Shown here: piece by piece, positions 44,393-54,339 of the stretch
Layout of the letters: each line of letters opens with the position of its first letter
Numbering within the stretch: position 1 is the stretch's first letter
Source: Nocardia goodfellowii
GTDB lineage: Bacteria > Actinomycetota > Actinomycetes > Mycobacteriales > Mycobacteriaceae
Length of the DNA: 64,000 bases
NCBI RefSeq assembly: GCF_017875645.1
Contig: NZ_JAGGMR010000001.1
Span: 7,130,001-7,194,000, forward strand
Direction of reading: 5' to 3'
Position numbers and translations under genes: made by a program
The notes under the pieces: generated by a model
The model's database searches: none
What the model saw: only the letters and a program-made list of their open reading frames with translations
What the model was told of the DNA's origin: nothing

Positions 44393-46006
44393 TCAGTGAC
44401 CGCTCTTGCCTTCGAGGGCCTTCTGCTGGGCCTTCGCGAGGGCGGCGAGTTGCTTGTGCTCTTCGGCCTCTTCCACCTCGAAGTGGGCTTCGCTCTCCTG
44501 CCACGGGTCCGGGCGGAGGAACGAACCGGTGCCCGGCTTGCCGGCGGCGCCCAGCTTGTTCATCTTCTTCGGCACGGGCGCGCCCTGGTACTCCAGCGGG
44601 ACCGGGTGGCCGTGGCTGTCGACCGGGCCCAGCGGCTGGTGCACCTCGATGTACTCACCGTGCGGCAGGCGCTTGATCACGCCGGTCTCGATGCCGTGCT
44701 CGAGCACTGTGCGGTCGCTGCGCTGCAGACCCAGGCAGAACCGGTAGGTGAGGTAGTACGCCAGCGGCGGCACCACCAGCAGGCCGATGCGGCCGGCCCA
44801 GGTGGTCGCGTTCAGCGAGATGTCGAACTTCAACGCCAGGATGTCGTTGACGCAGGACAGGGTCAGCACCAGGTAGAACGCGATGGCCATCGCGCCGATC
44901 GCGGTGCGCACCGGCACGTCACGCGGACGCTGCAACAGGTTGTGCGGGGCGGTGTCGCCGGTGAGCCGCTTCTCGATCCACGGGTAGGCGATCAACAGCG
45001 TGAACACCAGGCCCATGATCATCGCGACCCAGAACACCGCCGGCACCGTGTACCGGCCGATGTAGAGCTCCCACGGCGGCATCAAACGCGCCAGACCGTC
45101 GGTCCACATCATGTAGAAGTCGGGCTGCGAACCCGCCGACACCTGAGCCGGGTTGTACGGGCCGAGGTTCCAGATCGGGTTGATCTGCAGCACGCCGCCC
45201 ATGATGCCGATGATGCCGAGCGTGAAGGCGAAGAACGCGCCCTGATCCGCGGCGAACACCGGGATGATGCGCGCGCCGACCACGTTGTTCTCGGTGCGGC
45301 CCGGTCCGGGGAACTGCGTGTGCTTCTGGTACCAGACCAGCGCCACGTGGGCGGCGATCAGCGCCAGGATGATGCCCGGGAAGAGCAGCACGTGCGCGAT
45401 GTACAGACGCGGGATGATGATGGTGCCGGGGAAGTCGCCACCGAAGATCAACCAGTGCATCCAGGTACCCGCGATCGGGATACCCATCGTGATACCGCCG
45501 AACGCGGCGCGCAGACCGGTACCCGAGAGCAGATCGTCGGGCAGCGAGTAGCCGAAGAAGCCTTCGAACATCGCCAGGATCAGCAGCAGCGAGCCGATCA
45601 CCCAGTTCGCCTCACGCGGCTTGCGGAACGCGCCGGTGAAGAAGATGCGGAACAGGTGCACGATGATCGACGCCGCGAACAGCAGCGCCGCCCAGTGATG
45701 CACCTGGCGCACGAACAGACCGCCGCGCACCTCGAAGGAGATCTCCAGCGAGGTCTCGTAGGCGCGAGACATCGTGACACCACGCAGCGGCTGGTAGGCG
45801 CCGTTGTAGACGACCTCGCTCATCGACGGATCGAAGAACAGGGTCAGGTACACACCCGACAGCAGCAGGATGATGAAGCAGTACAGCGCGATCTCACCGA
45901 GCAGGAAGGACCAGTGCGTCGGGAAGACCTTGTTGATCGACCGCTTCGCGAACGCAGCGGCGCGATACCGCTCGTCCATCTCGTTGGCTTGTGCGGCGAC
46001 ACTCAT
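44393..46006 (-). CDS. qcrB: Cytochrome bc1 complex cytochrome b subunit
   Basis: 537-residue membrane subunit of the actinobacterial bc1 (menaquinol-cytochrome c) complex, which forms a supercomplex with the aa3 oxidase. Helix pairs carry the haem-ligand histidines ([19 protein letters not shown] and the second set near WMHWLI). Quinol-site motifs [19 protein letters not shown] and [16 protein letters not shown] are present. The C-terminal extension with many charged residues is typical of actinobacteria. The ATG overlaps the qcrA stop by 4 bases. It is the last gene of the ctaE-qcrC-qcrA-qcrB operon. Confidence 0.96.
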   Translation of the reverse strand: MSVAAQANEMDERYRAAAFAKRSINKVFPTHWSFLLGEIALYCFIILLLSGVYLTLFFDPSMSEVVYNGAYQPLRGVTMSRAYETSLEISFEVRGGLFVRQVHHWAALLFAASIIVHLFRIFFTGAFRKPREANWVIGSLLLILAMFEGFFGYSLPDDLLSGTGLRAAFGGITMGIPIAGTWMHWLIFGGDFPGTIIIPRLYIAHVLLFPGIILALIAAHVALVWYQKHTQFPGPGRTENNVVGARIIPVFAADQGAFFAFTLGIIGIMGGVLQINPIWNLGPYNPAQVSAGSQPDFYMMWTDGLARLMPPWELYIGRYTVPAVFWVAMIMGLVFTLLIAYPWIEKRLTGDTAPHNLLQRPRDVPVRTAIGAMAIAFYLVLTLSCVNDILALKFDISLNATTWAGRIGLLVVPPLAYYLTYRFCLGLQRSDRTVLEHGIETGVIKRLPHGEYIEVHQPLGPVDSHGHPVPLEYQGAPVPKKMNKLGAAGKPGTGSFLRPDPWQESEAHFEVEEAEEHKQLAALAKAQQKALEGKSGH

Positions 46007-47202
46007 GAACGACGCTCCCAGAAGGCCGGTCCGAGCGGCTCGATGAAGTCGCCGGCGGCGACCAGGTAGCCCTCGGAGTTGACGGTGATCGGCAGCTGCG
46101 GCAGCGCGCGAGCGGCGGGACCGAAGACCGGCTTACCCCATTCGGTCGCCAGGAACTGCGACTGGTGGCAGGGGCAGAGGATCCGGTTGGTCTGCTGCTC
46201 GAACAGCGAGGTGGGGCAGCCGAGGTGGGTGCAGATCTTCGAGTAGGCGAAGTAGTCGCCGTAGTTGAAGCTCTCCTGGCCCTTGCGCTTGATCGCCTTC
46301 TCGGCGTCTTCGGTGCGCAGGCGAATCAGCATGACCGCGTTGCGGATACCGCGCAGCGACTGCAAGGTCGCGTGCTCGTCACCGCGCCAGCTTTCCTTCC
46401 ACGGGAACACCGTCTCCATCGAGCCCGCGTCCAGATCTTCCGGACGCACCAGGACGATGTCGTCCGGGCGGCCGGTGTCGCGGCGGATGTAGATAGTCTC
46501 GCCCGGGTGGTCCGGCGTCCAGCCCGACACCCACAGCGGCGACTTGTCGCCCTTGGCCCACGGGTTCTTGATCAGGCCGCCGGCGAACACCAGCAGCGCG
46601 CCGATGCCGAGGATGCCGACACCCGCGCCCGCGGTGCGGGTGATCATCTTGCGGCGGGCCAGCGTCGAGGTGTCCAGCGCGTCGCTGAGCTCGGCGACCA
46701 GGGTGCGGCGCTCGACCTCGGGGGACGGACCGTCGTGCCGGTCCTGGATGGACAGCTCGGCGGGAATGAACTTCTTGCGGATCAGCACCACCGCGACGCC
46801 GATGACCAGCACCGCGATGCCGAAGGTGAGACCCACCAGCGGCGTGAACAGCGCGTAGGCGGCGTGGCCTTCCTCGTTCTTGCCCTTGAATTGCCAAGGC
46901 CAGAACAGGAACACACCCACCAGGGCGGCCGCGGAGAGCGCGGAGACGGCGAACCAGAAGCTCACCTCACGCTCGGCGCGCTTCTCGGCCCGGGTGCCCG
47001 GGATCGGGAAACGTTCGCGACGGTAGGCGACGTCGACGCCGTCGCGTGCGGTGCCGAGCTTGACCAGCTCGTCCCGCGACATCGCGTCGAGTTCGGCCTC
47101 GGTGTAGTCGCGATTGACGTCGACCTCGTGCGTCACTGTCGACAGCTCGCTGTCGTGGCCCTCATCCGGCCGACCCATGTCGTTTGGCTCCTTGTCCGTC
47201 AT
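46003..47202 (-). CDS. qcrA: Cytochrome bc1 complex Rieske iron-sulfur subunit
   Basis: 399-residue Rieske protein with three membrane helices in its N-terminal half (actinobacterial style), then the Rieske domain. The [2Fe-2S] ligands are in [10 protein letters not shown] and [10 protein letters not shown]. It passes electrons from quinol to the di-haem cytochrome QcrC. ATG 47202 is chosen because it overlaps, as ATGA, the stop of a 25-residue frame that is itself coupled to qcrC; an ATG at 47214 would add 4 residues. The stop overlaps qcrB. Confidence 0.95.
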   Translation of the reverse strand: MTDKEPNDMGRPDEGHDSELSTVTHEVDVNRDYTEAELDAMSRDELVKLGTARDGVDVAYRRERFPIPGTRAEKRAEREVSFWFAVSALSAAALVGVFLFWPWQFKGKNEEGHAAYALFTPLVGLTFGIAVLVIGVAVVLIRKKFIPAELSIQDRHDGPSPEVERRTLVAELSDALDTSTLARRKMITRTAGAGVGILGIGALLVFAGGLIKNPWAKGDKSPLWVSGWTPDHPGETIYIRRDTGRPDDIVLVRPEDLDAGSMETVFPWKESWRGDEHATLQSLRGIRNAVMLIRLRTEDAEKAIKRKGQESFNYGDYFAYSKICTHLGCPTSLFEQQTNRILCPCHQSQFLATEWGKPVFGPAARALPQLPITVNSEGYLVAAGDFIEPLGPAFWERRS

Positions 47203-47276
47203 GGCTGCATCCAATTCGTCATGCGCCCGGCTGCTCCATGGTCGCGCTCGGCGACCGCCGCGGCGGCCGGGCTCAT
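47199..47276 (-). CDS. 25-residue mini-ORF bridging qcrC and qcrA
   Basis: ATG 47276 overlaps the qcrC TGA as ATGA. The frame runs 25 codons (begins MSPAAAA, ends MTNWMQP), and its TGA overlaps the qcrA ATG at 47202 as ATGA. It may be only a device that carries ribosomes across the 70-base gap, or a relic of an N-terminal qcrA extension lost through a frameshift. It does not carry the SVSEA ending of the other mini-ORFs. Confidence 0.4.
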   Translation of the reverse strand: MSPAAAAVAERDHGAAGRMTNWMQP

Positions 47277-48172
47277 GTCCGGGATCCGATCCACATCGCG
47301 GCGCCGACGATCGCGACGATGCCGATCACCCAGGCGGCCAGACCCTCGGTCGCGGGACCGAAGCCACCCAGATCCCAGCCACCCGGCGCGGATTCCTCGT
47401 CGGCGTTGCGGACGTAGGCGACGATGTCGCGCTTTTCCTCCGGCGTGAGCTGCCGGTCGGAGAATTTCGGCATGTTCTCGGGGCCGGTGAGCATGGCGGT
47501 GTAGATCTGCTGCTCGTTCGCCTCGTTCAACGGCGGCGCGTACTTACCGGAGGACAGCGCGCCGCCCCGGCCGGTGAAGTTGTGGCAGGACGCGCAGTTC
47601 ATCCGGAACAGCTCCGAACCGCGGGCGACATCGGGGCCGCGCAGCGACTGCTGCGCGATCTCCCCGTTGGCATCGCGCACGACGGTGGGGCCGCCGCCGT
47701 TGGCCTGGATGTAGGCCATCAGCGCGTCGGTCTGCGCGGCGTCGAACTTGGCGGGCTTGCGCGGGGCCTGAGCCTGATTGGCGGCCAGCGGCATACGGCC
47801 CGTGGACACCTGGAAGTACACCGCCGCGTCGCCGACGCCGACGAGGCTCGGACCGCGGTCGGTGATGCCCTGCAGGTTGGCGCCGTGGCAGGTGACGCAG
47901 GAGGTGTCGTAGAGCTGCTTGCCCTCGCGGATCAGTGCGGTCTGATCCTGGTTGGCCGTGGCGACCTGCGGCTCCGGCGTGAGGGCCGTGGCCAGGAAAC
48001 CGGCTCCGACGAGACCAACCAGCAGCGCGAGTCCGCCAGCGATGCGCCTGCGGAGCCGGCGCTGCTTACGGACCTTGGTGGCGCCGCTCGCGACTGCTTG
48101 CAGGTCGCTCGAAACGGCACCGCCATTCCCGTGGCTCGCGGGCTCTGGCGCTGACGGGGGAGATGAACTCAT
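47273..48172 (-). CDS. qcrC: Cytochrome bc1 complex di-haem cytochrome c subunit
   Basis: 299-residue membrane-anchored cytochrome cc. An N-terminal helix at about 44-63 is followed by two class I haem-binding motifs, C92VTCH96 and C193ASCH197, with later Met ligands (for instance GRMPLAANQ and PENMPKFSD), and a C-terminal membrane helix ([19 protein letters not shown]). Covalent di-haem QcrC replaces soluble cytochrome c in actinobacteria. It lies between ctaE and qcrA as in all Corynebacteriales. Confidence 0.96.
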   Translation of the reverse strand: MSSSPPSAPEPASHGNGGAVSSDLQAVASGATKVRKQRRLRRRIAGGLALLVGLVGAGFLATALTPEPQVATANQDQTALIREGKQLYDTSCVTCHGANLQGITDRGPSLVGVGDAAVYFQVSTGRMPLAANQAQAPRKPAKFDAAQTDALMAYIQANGGGPTVVRDANGEIAQQSLRGPDVARGSELFRMNCASCHNFTGRGGALSSGKYAPPLNEANEQQIYTAMLTGPENMPKFSDRQLTPEEKRDIVAYVRNADEESAPGGWDLGGFGPATEGLAAWVIGIVAIVGAAMWIGSRT

Positions 48173-48229
48173 CTGTGTCCCTTTGGAGTAGACGGAACCG
48201 ACTTGTACAAAGCTTGGGGTTACGTCCGG

Positions 48230-48841
48230 TTAACGGACGAAGTAGATCGTGGCGAACAGCCCGATCCAGACGATGTCGACGAAGTGCCAGTAGTACGAGA
48301 CCACGATCGCGGCGGTCGCCTGCGCGGGGGTGAACTTACTGACCTTGGTGCGGAGCAGCAGGAACACGAACGCGATCAGGCCGCCGATCACGTGCAGGCC
48401 GTGGAAGCCGGTGGTCATGTAGAACACCGAGCCGTAGGCGCTGCTGGAGATCGAGGTGCCCTCGTGGACCAGGTGGTAGTACTCGTAGCCCTGACCGGCG
48501 ACGAAGAACGCACCCATGGCCAGGGTGATGACATACCAGCGGCGCAGCCCGAACACATCGCCGCGCTCCGCCGCGAAAACACCCATCTGGCAGGTGAACG
48601 AGGAGGCGACAAGCACGGCCGTGACCGGTACGGCGAGCTTGAGATTCAGCTCGGTCGGTTCCGGCGGCCAGTTTCCGTGGGCCTGAGCGCGCGCGACGAA
48701 ATACATGGCGAAGAGGCCGGCGAAGAACATCAGCTCGCTCGACAGCCAGATGATGGTACCGACGCTGACCATGTTGGGCCGGTTCAGCGAATGCACACGC
48801 TGAGTTATGGCCGATCCTGGGGTCCCTACTGCGGTCGTCAC
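48230..48841 (-). CDS. ctaE: Cytochrome c oxidase subunit III
   Basis: 203-residue, five-helix subunit III of the aa3-type oxidase. Conserved stretches include [38 protein letters not shown], and [18 protein letters not shown] with [21 protein letters not shown] at the C-terminus (key HFVDIVW). The start is GTG 48841. It is the first gene of the ctaE-qcrCAB operon; the presumed promoter region (48842-49043) is shared with a divergent small gene. Confidence 0.95.
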   Translation of the reverse strand: MTTAVGTPGSAITQRVHSLNRPNMVSVGTIIWLSSELMFFAGLFAMYFVARAQAHGNWPPEPTELNLKLAVPVTAVLVASSFTCQMGVFAAERGDVFGLRRWYVITLAMGAFFVAGQGYEYYHLVHEGTSISSSAYGSVFYMTTGFHGLHVIGGLIAFVFLLLRTKVSKFTPAQATAAIVVSYYWHFVDIVWIGLFATIYFVR

Positions 48842-48857
48842 GCCGGTAAGTATGACT

Positions 48858-48992
48858 CGTCGTAGTACGACGCAGGTACCCGGGTGCGAAACTTGTCCGC
48901 CCGTGTCGGAAAACGCACGGACAGAGCGGGTCTGGCCCCGATGTCGGCGTGTCCGTGTTTGCGCAGGACGCGTGGGTATTTGCGCAGGACGC
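48858..48992. promoter_or_regulatory. Candidate regulatory region of the ctaE-qcrCAB operon
   Basis: Two elements lie in the 200-base divergent gap. CGTCGTAGTACGACG (48858-48872) is a perfect palindrome with a 1-base centre, starting 17 bases upstream of the ctaE GTG. TTTGCGCAGGACGC occurs twice as a direct repeat (48958-48971 and 48979-48992) with a 21-base period, equal to two helical turns. Both could bind regulators of respiration. No known motif is matched with confidence. Confidence 0.4.
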
Positions 48993-49043
48993 CGCGCCTA
49001 GCATGACAGGCGGCGCTGAGGAATTGCTGAGATGGAGGTCATG

Positions 49044-49499
49044 ATGGGGCAGCACGTCGGCGATTCGCGGCGAGGCGGCGGTCGGGCGCCGGGGTTGTGG
49101 CGGCGACTGTTCGGACGTGGCGCACCGGCCGCGCTGGATCCGGACCGCCCAGATCTCGTGGTGGTCGCCGCGAGTTTCGACGACGCGGAGGCGTGTTCGG
49201 CCGCGCTGGCGCGGGCGACCGCGCTGGCTCCGGACGCGCCCGTGGTGCTCCGCCACCACCTCCGGATCCCGGCCGCGCAGATCGGGCGGGTCTGCGAGAT
49301 CGCCGCCCAGGACGGCTACTCCCCGGCACCGGCTGATCCGGCCGCCGACAGCGAACTCACCACCCTGATCCTGCGACGAGTACAGGTCCTCGACGCCCTG
49401 CGCTGTTCCCAGGAGCGGTCCCGGATGGCCGGGCTCGCCCAGCGCCACGACGGATGCGCCGACGGCTGGGATGCCCTGCAACCGAGTCCCGGCGAATAA
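49044..49499 (+). CDS. Hypothetical protein upstream of trpD
   Basis: 151-residue protein that I do not recognise. It starts with a basic Gly/Arg-rich segment (RRGGGRAPGLWRRLFGRG), then a probable alpha/beta unit (LVVVAASFDDAEACSAALARATAL, key VVVAASFDDA), PVVLRHHLRIPAAQIGRVCEIAAQDGY (key HHLRIP) and a helical ending. ATG 49044 is chosen because GGAGG lies 5 bases upstream; ATGs at 49032 and 49041 are in frame. It is divergent from ctaE and is followed by the trpD leader. Confidence 0.7.
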   Translation: MGQHVGDSRRGGGRAPGLWRRLFGRGAPAALDPDRPDLVVVAASFDDAEACSAALARATALAPDAPVVLRHHLRIPAAQIGRVCEIAAQDGYSPAPADPAADSELTTLILRRVQVLDALRCSQERSRMAGLAQRHDGCADGWDALQPSPGE

Positions 49500-49563
49500 C
49501 GTCTGGCCCGATAGGCTGCAGCGCGACAGACTGGTGCGCAACCAGTGACAGGGAGAAGGACAC

Positions 49564-49650
49564 ATGAGCGAGCGCAGCGAGCAAGTCGAAAGCGCTGCCG
49601 TGACTTGCACGGTCATGACGGAGCCGGGCAGCAGCGAGGCGATGGCATGA
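49564..49650 (+). CDS. Leader mini-ORF coupled to trpD (28 residues)
   Basis: ATG 49564 follows AGGGAGAAGGA, a good ribosome-binding site. The 28-residue frame begins MSERSEQVES and ends EPGSSEAMA, and its TGA overlaps the trpD ATG. The bases AGCGAGGC end 6 bases before the trpD start, the same layout as at mraY and at 58628. The first 15 bases (ATGAGCGAGCGCAGC) are repeated exactly at the trpD start (49647-49661). It has no Trp codon, so it is not a classical tryptophan attenuator. Confidence 0.5.
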   Translation: MSERSEQVESAAVTCTVMTEPGSSEAMA

Positions 49651-50708
49651 GCGAGCGCAGCTGGCCACGGGTATTGGGGACGCTCGCCGACGGCGGCGAC
49701 CTGGCCGCGGACGACACGACCTGGGCGATGAACGAAATCATGTCCGACAACGCCACCTCCGCGCAGATCGCCGCGTTCGGCGTCGCGATGAAGATCAAGG
49801 GCCCGACGCCCGCGGAACTCGGTGGTCTCGCCTCCGGCATGCTGTCCCACGCCCGCCTGGTCCACGTCGCCGGTGACGCCGTCGACATCGTCGGCACCGG
49901 TGGCGATCGCTCGGGTTCGGTGAACATCTCCACCATGTCCTCGATCGTGGTCGCCTCCGCCGGAGTGCCCGTGGTCAAGCACGGCAACCGCGCCGCGTCC
50001 TCCAAGAGCGGTGGCGCCGATGTCCTCGAAGCACTCGGCGTGAAATTGAATCTCGGCCCGGACGCGGTGGCTCAGTGCGTGCGGGAGGCCGGGATCGGCT
50101 TCTGCTTCGCCCCGGTCTTCCATCCGGCACTGCGGTTCGCGGGCGCGGCCCGTAAAGAAATAGGCATTCCTACGGTCTTCAACATCCTGGGCCCGCTCAC
50201 CAACCCGGCGCAGCCGCGCGCGGGCCTGGTCGGCTGCGCCTTCGCCGACCTGGTGCCGGTGATCGCGGGCGTCTTCGCCGAACGCGGCGCGAGCGCCCTG
50301 GTGGTCCGCGGCAACGACGGCCTCGACGAGATCACCACCTCCGACACCACCGCCGCCTGGATCGTCTCCGGCGGCCGGCTCCGCGAAACCGTCATCGACC
50401 CGACCCGCCTCGGCATCCCCCGCGTCGACCTGGACGCCCTGCGCGGCGGTGACGCCGACACCAACGCCGGCATCGCCCGCGCCGTCTTCGCCGGCGAACC
50501 GGGCCCCGTCCGCGACGCCGTCCTGATCAACTCCGCCGCCGCGATCGTCGCCTACGACTGGTCGCGCGGCGAAGGCGATCCCGACATCGACGTGCACGAC
50601 GCCCTCGCCGCTGGCATCGAGCGCGCCGCCGCCGCCATCGACGCCGGGAAATCCGTTGCCCTACTGGACAACTGGGCCAAACTCACCAACACCCTGGGCG
50701 AGAACTAG
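49647..50708 (+). CDS. trpD: Anthranilate phosphoribosyltransferase
   Basis: 353-residue enzyme that joins anthranilate and PRPP in tryptophan synthesis. Signatures: FGVAMKIKGPTPAEL, the PRPP-binding VDIVGTGGDRSGSVNIST (key GTGGD), VVKHGNRAASSKSGGADVLEALG, and RKEIGIPTVFNILGPLTNPA. The start ATG overlaps a leader mini-ORF. In Mtb trpD (Rv2192c) also lies near ctaE. No other trp gene is nearby, so trpD is unlinked from a trp operon. Confidence 0.95.
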   Translation: MSERSWPRVLGTLADGGDLAADDTTWAMNEIMSDNATSAQIAAFGVAMKIKGPTPAELGGLASGMLSHARLVHVAGDAVDIVGTGGDRSGSVNISTMSSIVVASAGVPVVKHGNRAASSKSGGADVLEALGVKLNLGPDAVAQCVREAGIGFCFAPVFHPALRFAGAARKEIGIPTVFNILGPLTNPAQPRAGLVGCAFADLVPVIAGVFAERGASALVVRGNDGLDEITTSDTTAAWIVSGGRLRETVIDPTRLGIPRVDLDALRGGDADTNAGIARAVFAGEPGPVRDAVLINSAAAIVAYDWSRGEGDPDIDVHDALAAGIERAAAAIDAGKSVALLDNWAKLTNTLGEN

Positions 50709-50713
50709 CCCGC

Positions 50714-51463
50714 TCATTTTTCGAGCGAAGGGCGCTCGAGTCGCTCGAGTGCCAGGCGGAAGTCGGCATGCGCCTCGACGAAAGCGAATCGTTCGTCATA
50801 GATGGGCCGGTAGGTAACCCGTTGCCTGGACTTGTCGAGCAGAAGCAGAGCCACCACCAAACCGAGCAGCGACCCCGGGAACAGCGCGAGAGCCAAAGGC
50901 ATGATCAGCCGATCGATATCCGCCACGGCGGCGATCACCAGCGCGACGAGATTGCCGGCCATCAGCCACAACAGGACGCGGGAAAACCAGCGATAGCGTC
51001 GCGAACCGCGAACGCAGCGGTCGCAGGCGGGCCACTCGCCGACCACGATCGTGGAAACCGGGGCTTCAGTGTCCTGCACGAGCGTCCGGACAGGCGATTT
51101 GACGACGTCCCGAGCCACCGCCTGGCTATGGAACCGGGGATGCAGGTCGGTGTCGTAGAAGCACGTCCGCACCAGAGTGCGAGACGTGGCTGGGCGACCA
51201 TGGCGGGCACACACCTCAGGCAGGGGCTGCGCGATTTCCAACTCCAGCGGCTCCACCCGTAACGGACGACCCGTTTTTCGCCAGAGACGCGCCGTATCCG
51301 GCAAGGGCTCCAGACACCGCCGCAGCCGAACCGTCACATCGTTCTCGTGCGTATACGGCCGCTGATACGCCATCGGAGTCGGTGTCAGCGGTACGGTTTC
51401 GAAGTCACCACCACTGTTGGGCCGATAGCAGTCGAAGCCGCGCGGCAATCTCACTGGAGCCAC
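50714..51463 (-). CDS. Hypothetical membrane protein with CxxC pair
   Basis: 249-residue protein of unknown function. The soluble N-terminal two thirds contain PEVCARHGRPA and a CxxC pair in GEWPACDRCVRGSRRYRWF, a possible metal or redox site. Two membrane helices follow at about 162-182 and 186-210, then a cytoplasmic tail (RVTYRPIYDERFAFVEAHADF). The GTG or ATG choice at the start is not settled; an internal Met at residue 31 (MAYQRPYTHEN) is a plausible shorter start. It is convergent with trpD, 5 bases apart. I do not recognise a family. Confidence 0.65.
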   Translation of the reverse strand: MAPVRLPRGFDCYRPNSGGDFETVPLTPTPMAYQRPYTHENDVTVRLRRCLEPLPDTARLWRKTGRPLRVEPLELEIAQPLPEVCARHGRPATSRTLVRTCFYDTDLHPRFHSQAVARDVVKSPVRTLVQDTEAPVSTIVVGEWPACDRCVRGSRRYRWFSRVLLWLMAGNLVALVIAAVADIDRLIMPLALALFPGSLLGLVVALLLLDKSRQRVTYRPIYDERFAFVEAHADFRLALERLERPSLEK

Positions 51464-51635
51464 CCGCCTTGGTCCCCCGGCCGCCCACCGGTACTTATTG
51501 TCGTCGACCTGATCACACGATCCATTTGGGCCGAATCCCCTCCCACACCCCCCGGCGTGGCCTGCGACGAGCTCTTGCGCGCCGGAGAACTAACTGTGGC
51601 ACAAGAACTTACCGGAACAACCCTGGCGGTTTCGC

Positions 51636-51911
51636 CTACTCCCCCAGTGAGAAGCCCGCCTCTACATCGGCGCTCGAGTAGGACTTGAAGGCGATGTGGG
51701 TGGTGGTGCGGAGGACGCCGGGGACTTTGTCGATGCCCGCGGTGACTACTTCGGCGATCTTTTCGTGGTCGCGGACTCGGACGATCGCGATCAGGTCGAC
51801 GTCGCCGGCGCAGGAATAGACCTCGGTGACACCCTCGGTGTCGGCGACGGCCTGGGCGGTTTCGGGGATGCGGCCGTTGTCGGCGTGGATGAGCACGATC
51901 GCGTTAATCAT
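51636..51911 (-). CDS. Stand-alone Lrp/AsnC effector-binding (RAM) domain protein
   Basis: 91-residue protein that matches only the ligand-binding domain of Lrp/AsnC regulators: MINAIVLIHADNGRIPETA, then GVTEVYSCAGDVDLIAIVRV (key GDVDLIAIVRV), and TTTHIAFKSYS. There is no helix-turn-helix, and the ATG at 51911 is the only suitable start. Such proteins bind amino acids and can form rings or co-assemble with full regulators. It is followed 5 bases upstream in the same strand direction by the DnaQ-UvrC-like gene, so they may be co-transcribed. Confidence 0.88.
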   Translation of the reverse strand: MINAIVLIHADNGRIPETAQAVADTEGVTEVYSCAGDVDLIAIVRVRDHEKIAEVVTAGIDKVPGVLRTTTHIAFKSYSSADVEAGFSLGE

Positions 51912-51916
51912 GGTGG

Positions 51917-53869
51917 TCAGCCTAGTTGGCCGAGGTATTCCGCTCCCGCGAGTTCGGTCCGTGCGGCCGCCTCCGCGTGTTCGGCCCAGGTCAGCCAGCG
52001 AGCCGCGCCGTACAGCGGTTCCCGGTAGCCCGCGGTGCTGCGGACGATCCGGACGCCGGGGCGGGCCAGCCACCGCACCACCAGGCCGACTTCCTCAGGT
52101 GAACCACCGAGCAGGGGTGGGCCGTCGAAATCGGCATCGTCCGCGGGCATATCGCACAGTGCCGACCCAGGCCCGGGATCCTGCTCGAGAACGGGCGACG
52201 CTCCGCCGGGCGCTACTGCCACCAAAGTCTCTTGTTTCGCCGCGGGCGGGCTACTCCGCTCGGGCAAGACGGTTTCGGCGGAGGCTACGAGCTGTTCGAC
52301 GACCGCCATCGGGGGCACACCGCGCCGGGCATTGCCCGCGCCCGCGAGACGCCCGTATCTGATGACGGAGAACTCCCAGCCACCCGCACCGTCGGGGTGC
52401 GCCGCGACGAGTTCGGCGATGCGAGCGACCGCGGCGAGGCGCTGCGTCCGCGCCACCGCCCGCACGACCGCGACCGCGCGATCGCGCAGCCGGGCGGCGG
52501 CCTCGAAATGCTCGGCACGGGAATAGGTTTCGAGCTGATCGAGCATCGCACGCAACGTCGCGTCCGACCGGCCCGCGAACAAATCCCGCACAGCCGCGGC
52601 CAGAGGCGCGTATTCGCTGCTGCTCATGGGCATTTCGGCGACCCGCGCGGCGGGACATCCACCGACCGCCGCGGGCGGGCAGTCGTGCACGCCGGTCCGC
52701 GGCAGACGCGTCGTGCAGGTGCGCAGTCCGGCGTGTTCGGCGATGGTCGCGGCGATGTCGGTGGCGTCCAGGCGAGAGTTGAACGGGCCCAGCGAATCCC
52801 GGTTCGGTGTGCGGACCACCGCGAAACGCGGGAAGGGCTCGTCGGTGAGTGTGAGCCACCACGCCCTCTTCGGAAACTTCGACCGCCGGTTGTACGGCGG
52901 AGCGTGCGCGACGAGCAAACGCAGTTCACGCACCCCGGCTTCGAGCGCGTGCGCGCACACCACATGGTCGACGCGGGTGGCCAGCGAGACCATTTCCTTC
53001 ATGCGCCCGCGGGTCTCGGACCCGGTGAAGTAATTGCGGACGCGGCGGCGCAGATTCACCGCGGTGCCGATATAGAGGACTTCGTCGGAGGGACCGCGGA
53101 ACAGGTACACGCCGGGGCTGGCGGGCAGATCGGTGGCGAGCACCCGTTTGGCGCGCTGGCCGTTCGTGACGTCGGGCAGGTAGTCGAGGAGTTCGGTAAG
53201 ACTGTGCACTCCTTGGTTGCCCACCCTGCCGATGAGCGCGTGCAGCACGTCGACGGTGGCGCGGGCGTCGTCGAGGGCACGGTGTGTCGGCCGGGTGCTC
53301 GCACCGAGCACCTGCGCGAGGACACCGAGCCGCACCGACGGCGCTTCGTCGCGCGTCAGCACCCGCCGTGCCAGCTTCACCGTGCACAGCACCGGCGGAT
53401 TCGGCCACGTCGTATCGCAGCGGGCGGCAGCGGCTTTGAGGAACGCGGTGTCGAAACGCGCGTTGTGCGCGACCAGCACCGCGCCCTTGGCGAATTCGAG
53501 AAATCCGGGCAGCACCACTTCGATCCGCGGCGCGTCGTACACCATCGCGTGCGTGATCCCGGTGATATGCACGACCTGCGGCGGGATCTCGCGCCCCGGG
53601 TTGACCAGGGTCGCGAACTCGCCGAGCACCTCTCCGCCCCGCACCTTCACCGCGCCGATCTCGGTGATCGCGTCGCCATCCGGGCTGGTACCAGTGGTTT
53701 CCAGGTCCACGATGACGAAAGTTGTCTCATACAGCGGGGTATCGAGCTCGTCGAAGGCCAGCTGTCTGGCAGGCGCGAGCCGCCCAGGGGTCCGGGGGCC
53801 GCTCCCGGTGGATCTCGGGTCGGGGTCGGGCACGGCGTGCAGCGTAGAGCCAGGCACCGACAAGGTCAC
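51917..53869 (-). CDS. DEDD exonuclease fused to UvrC-like GIY-YIG nuclease domain (Rv2191-like)
   Basis: 650-residue fusion. N-terminal DnaQ-type 3'-5' exonuclease (about 45-215): VIVDLETTG (DE), HNARFD (D) and HRALDDA (HD). A GIY-YIG domain follows at about 245-330 ([29 protein letters not shown], key GVYLF and YIGTA). The UvrC-like middle ([13 protein letters not shown] cysteines and a UVR-like helix pair [25 protein letters not shown], key [12 protein letters not shown]) comes next. The C-terminal HhH/RNase H part of UvrC is missing. Mtb Rv2191 has the same architecture. A role in DNA repair is likely; the exact substrate is not known. Confidence 0.9.
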   Translation of the reverse strand: MTLSVPGSTLHAVPDPDPRSTGSGPRTPGRLAPARQLAFDELDTPLYETTFVIVDLETTGTSPDGDAITEIGAVKVRGGEVLGEFATLVNPGREIPPQVVHITGITHAMVYDAPRIEVVLPGFLEFAKGAVLVAHNARFDTAFLKAAAARCDTTWPNPPVLCTVKLARRVLTRDEAPSVRLGVLAQVLGASTRPTHRALDDARATVDVLHALIGRVGNQGVHSLTELLDYLPDVTNGQRAKRVLATDLPASPGVYLFRGPSDEVLYIGTAVNLRRRVRNYFTGSETRGRMKEMVSLATRVDHVVCAHALEAGVRELRLLVAHAPPYNRRSKFPKRAWWLTLTDEPFPRFAVVRTPNRDSLGPFNSRLDATDIAATIAEHAGLRTCTTRLPRTGVHDCPPAAVGGCPAARVAEMPMSSSEYAPLAAAVRDLFAGRSDATLRAMLDQLETYSRAEHFEAAARLRDRAVAVVRAVARTQRLAAVARIAELVAAHPDGAGGWEFSVIRYGRLAGAGNARRGVPPMAVVEQLVASAETVLPERSSPPAAKQETLVAVAPGGASPVLEQDPGPGSALCDMPADDADFDGPPLLGGSPEEVGLVVRWLARPGVRIVRSTAGYREPLYGAARWLTWAEHAEAAARTELAGAEYLGQLG

Positions 53870-53987
53870 CGCTGCGCGAAAACCCCAGGACAGCCAGTTG
53901 AGCCCACAACAAAACTCGCGGGCGAACTACCGAATTGCGCGCGAGGATTTCGTTTCGATGCCCGCGATTTGATCTAGTTAACCAAAA

Positions 53988-54003
53988 TGTGATGCAGGTC
54001 ACA
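53988..54003. promoter_or_regulatory. CRP-type binding site
   Basis: TGTGATGCAGGTCACA has both half-sites of the CRP consensus (TGTGA-N6-TCACA) with no mismatch. It lies between the divergent DnaQ-UvrC-like gene and the first NlpC/P60 gene, 464 bases from the latter's start and 119 bases from the former's. Mtb CRP (Rv3676) recognises the same consensus and controls a resuscitation factor gene, so control of a wall hydrolase would be in character. Confidence 0.75.
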
Positions 54004-54339
54004 TTCATCCGTGATCTAAATAAACGCCCCGGGCGTGTCGGCATCCGGCGAACTCGTATCGCGGCGTGTCCGCAGAGTTTTGGACACATGACCGCCCCGA
54101 GGCCTCGCCGACGAGCAATACCATGGCTACGACCTGGGCGAACATCACCATACCGGCTCCCTATCGTGCCCGGTACAGGGCCCGCGACTCGCCGAGTAGC
54201 GATCTGAGAAATGCCTGATAACGAGCAGTCTTTATCGTTTCGTGATCCATGTGAGATATCTCGCAGGTAATGCCGCGAGAAATGGCGACGCACCCTCAAT
54301 TCCGACCGGTACGGCTTTACAAAGCACCGTGATGTGTTC

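Noticed and set aside
49564-49650. Tryptophan attenuator leader for trpD
   Set aside because: The leader peptide has no Trp codon and no terminator/antiterminator hairpin pair follows it.
53727-54299. A 190-codon minus-strand frame in the gap before the NlpC/P60 genes
   Set aside because: It overlaps the nuclease start, has no ribosome-binding site or family similarity, and runs through the CRP site and AT-rich promoter-like DNA.
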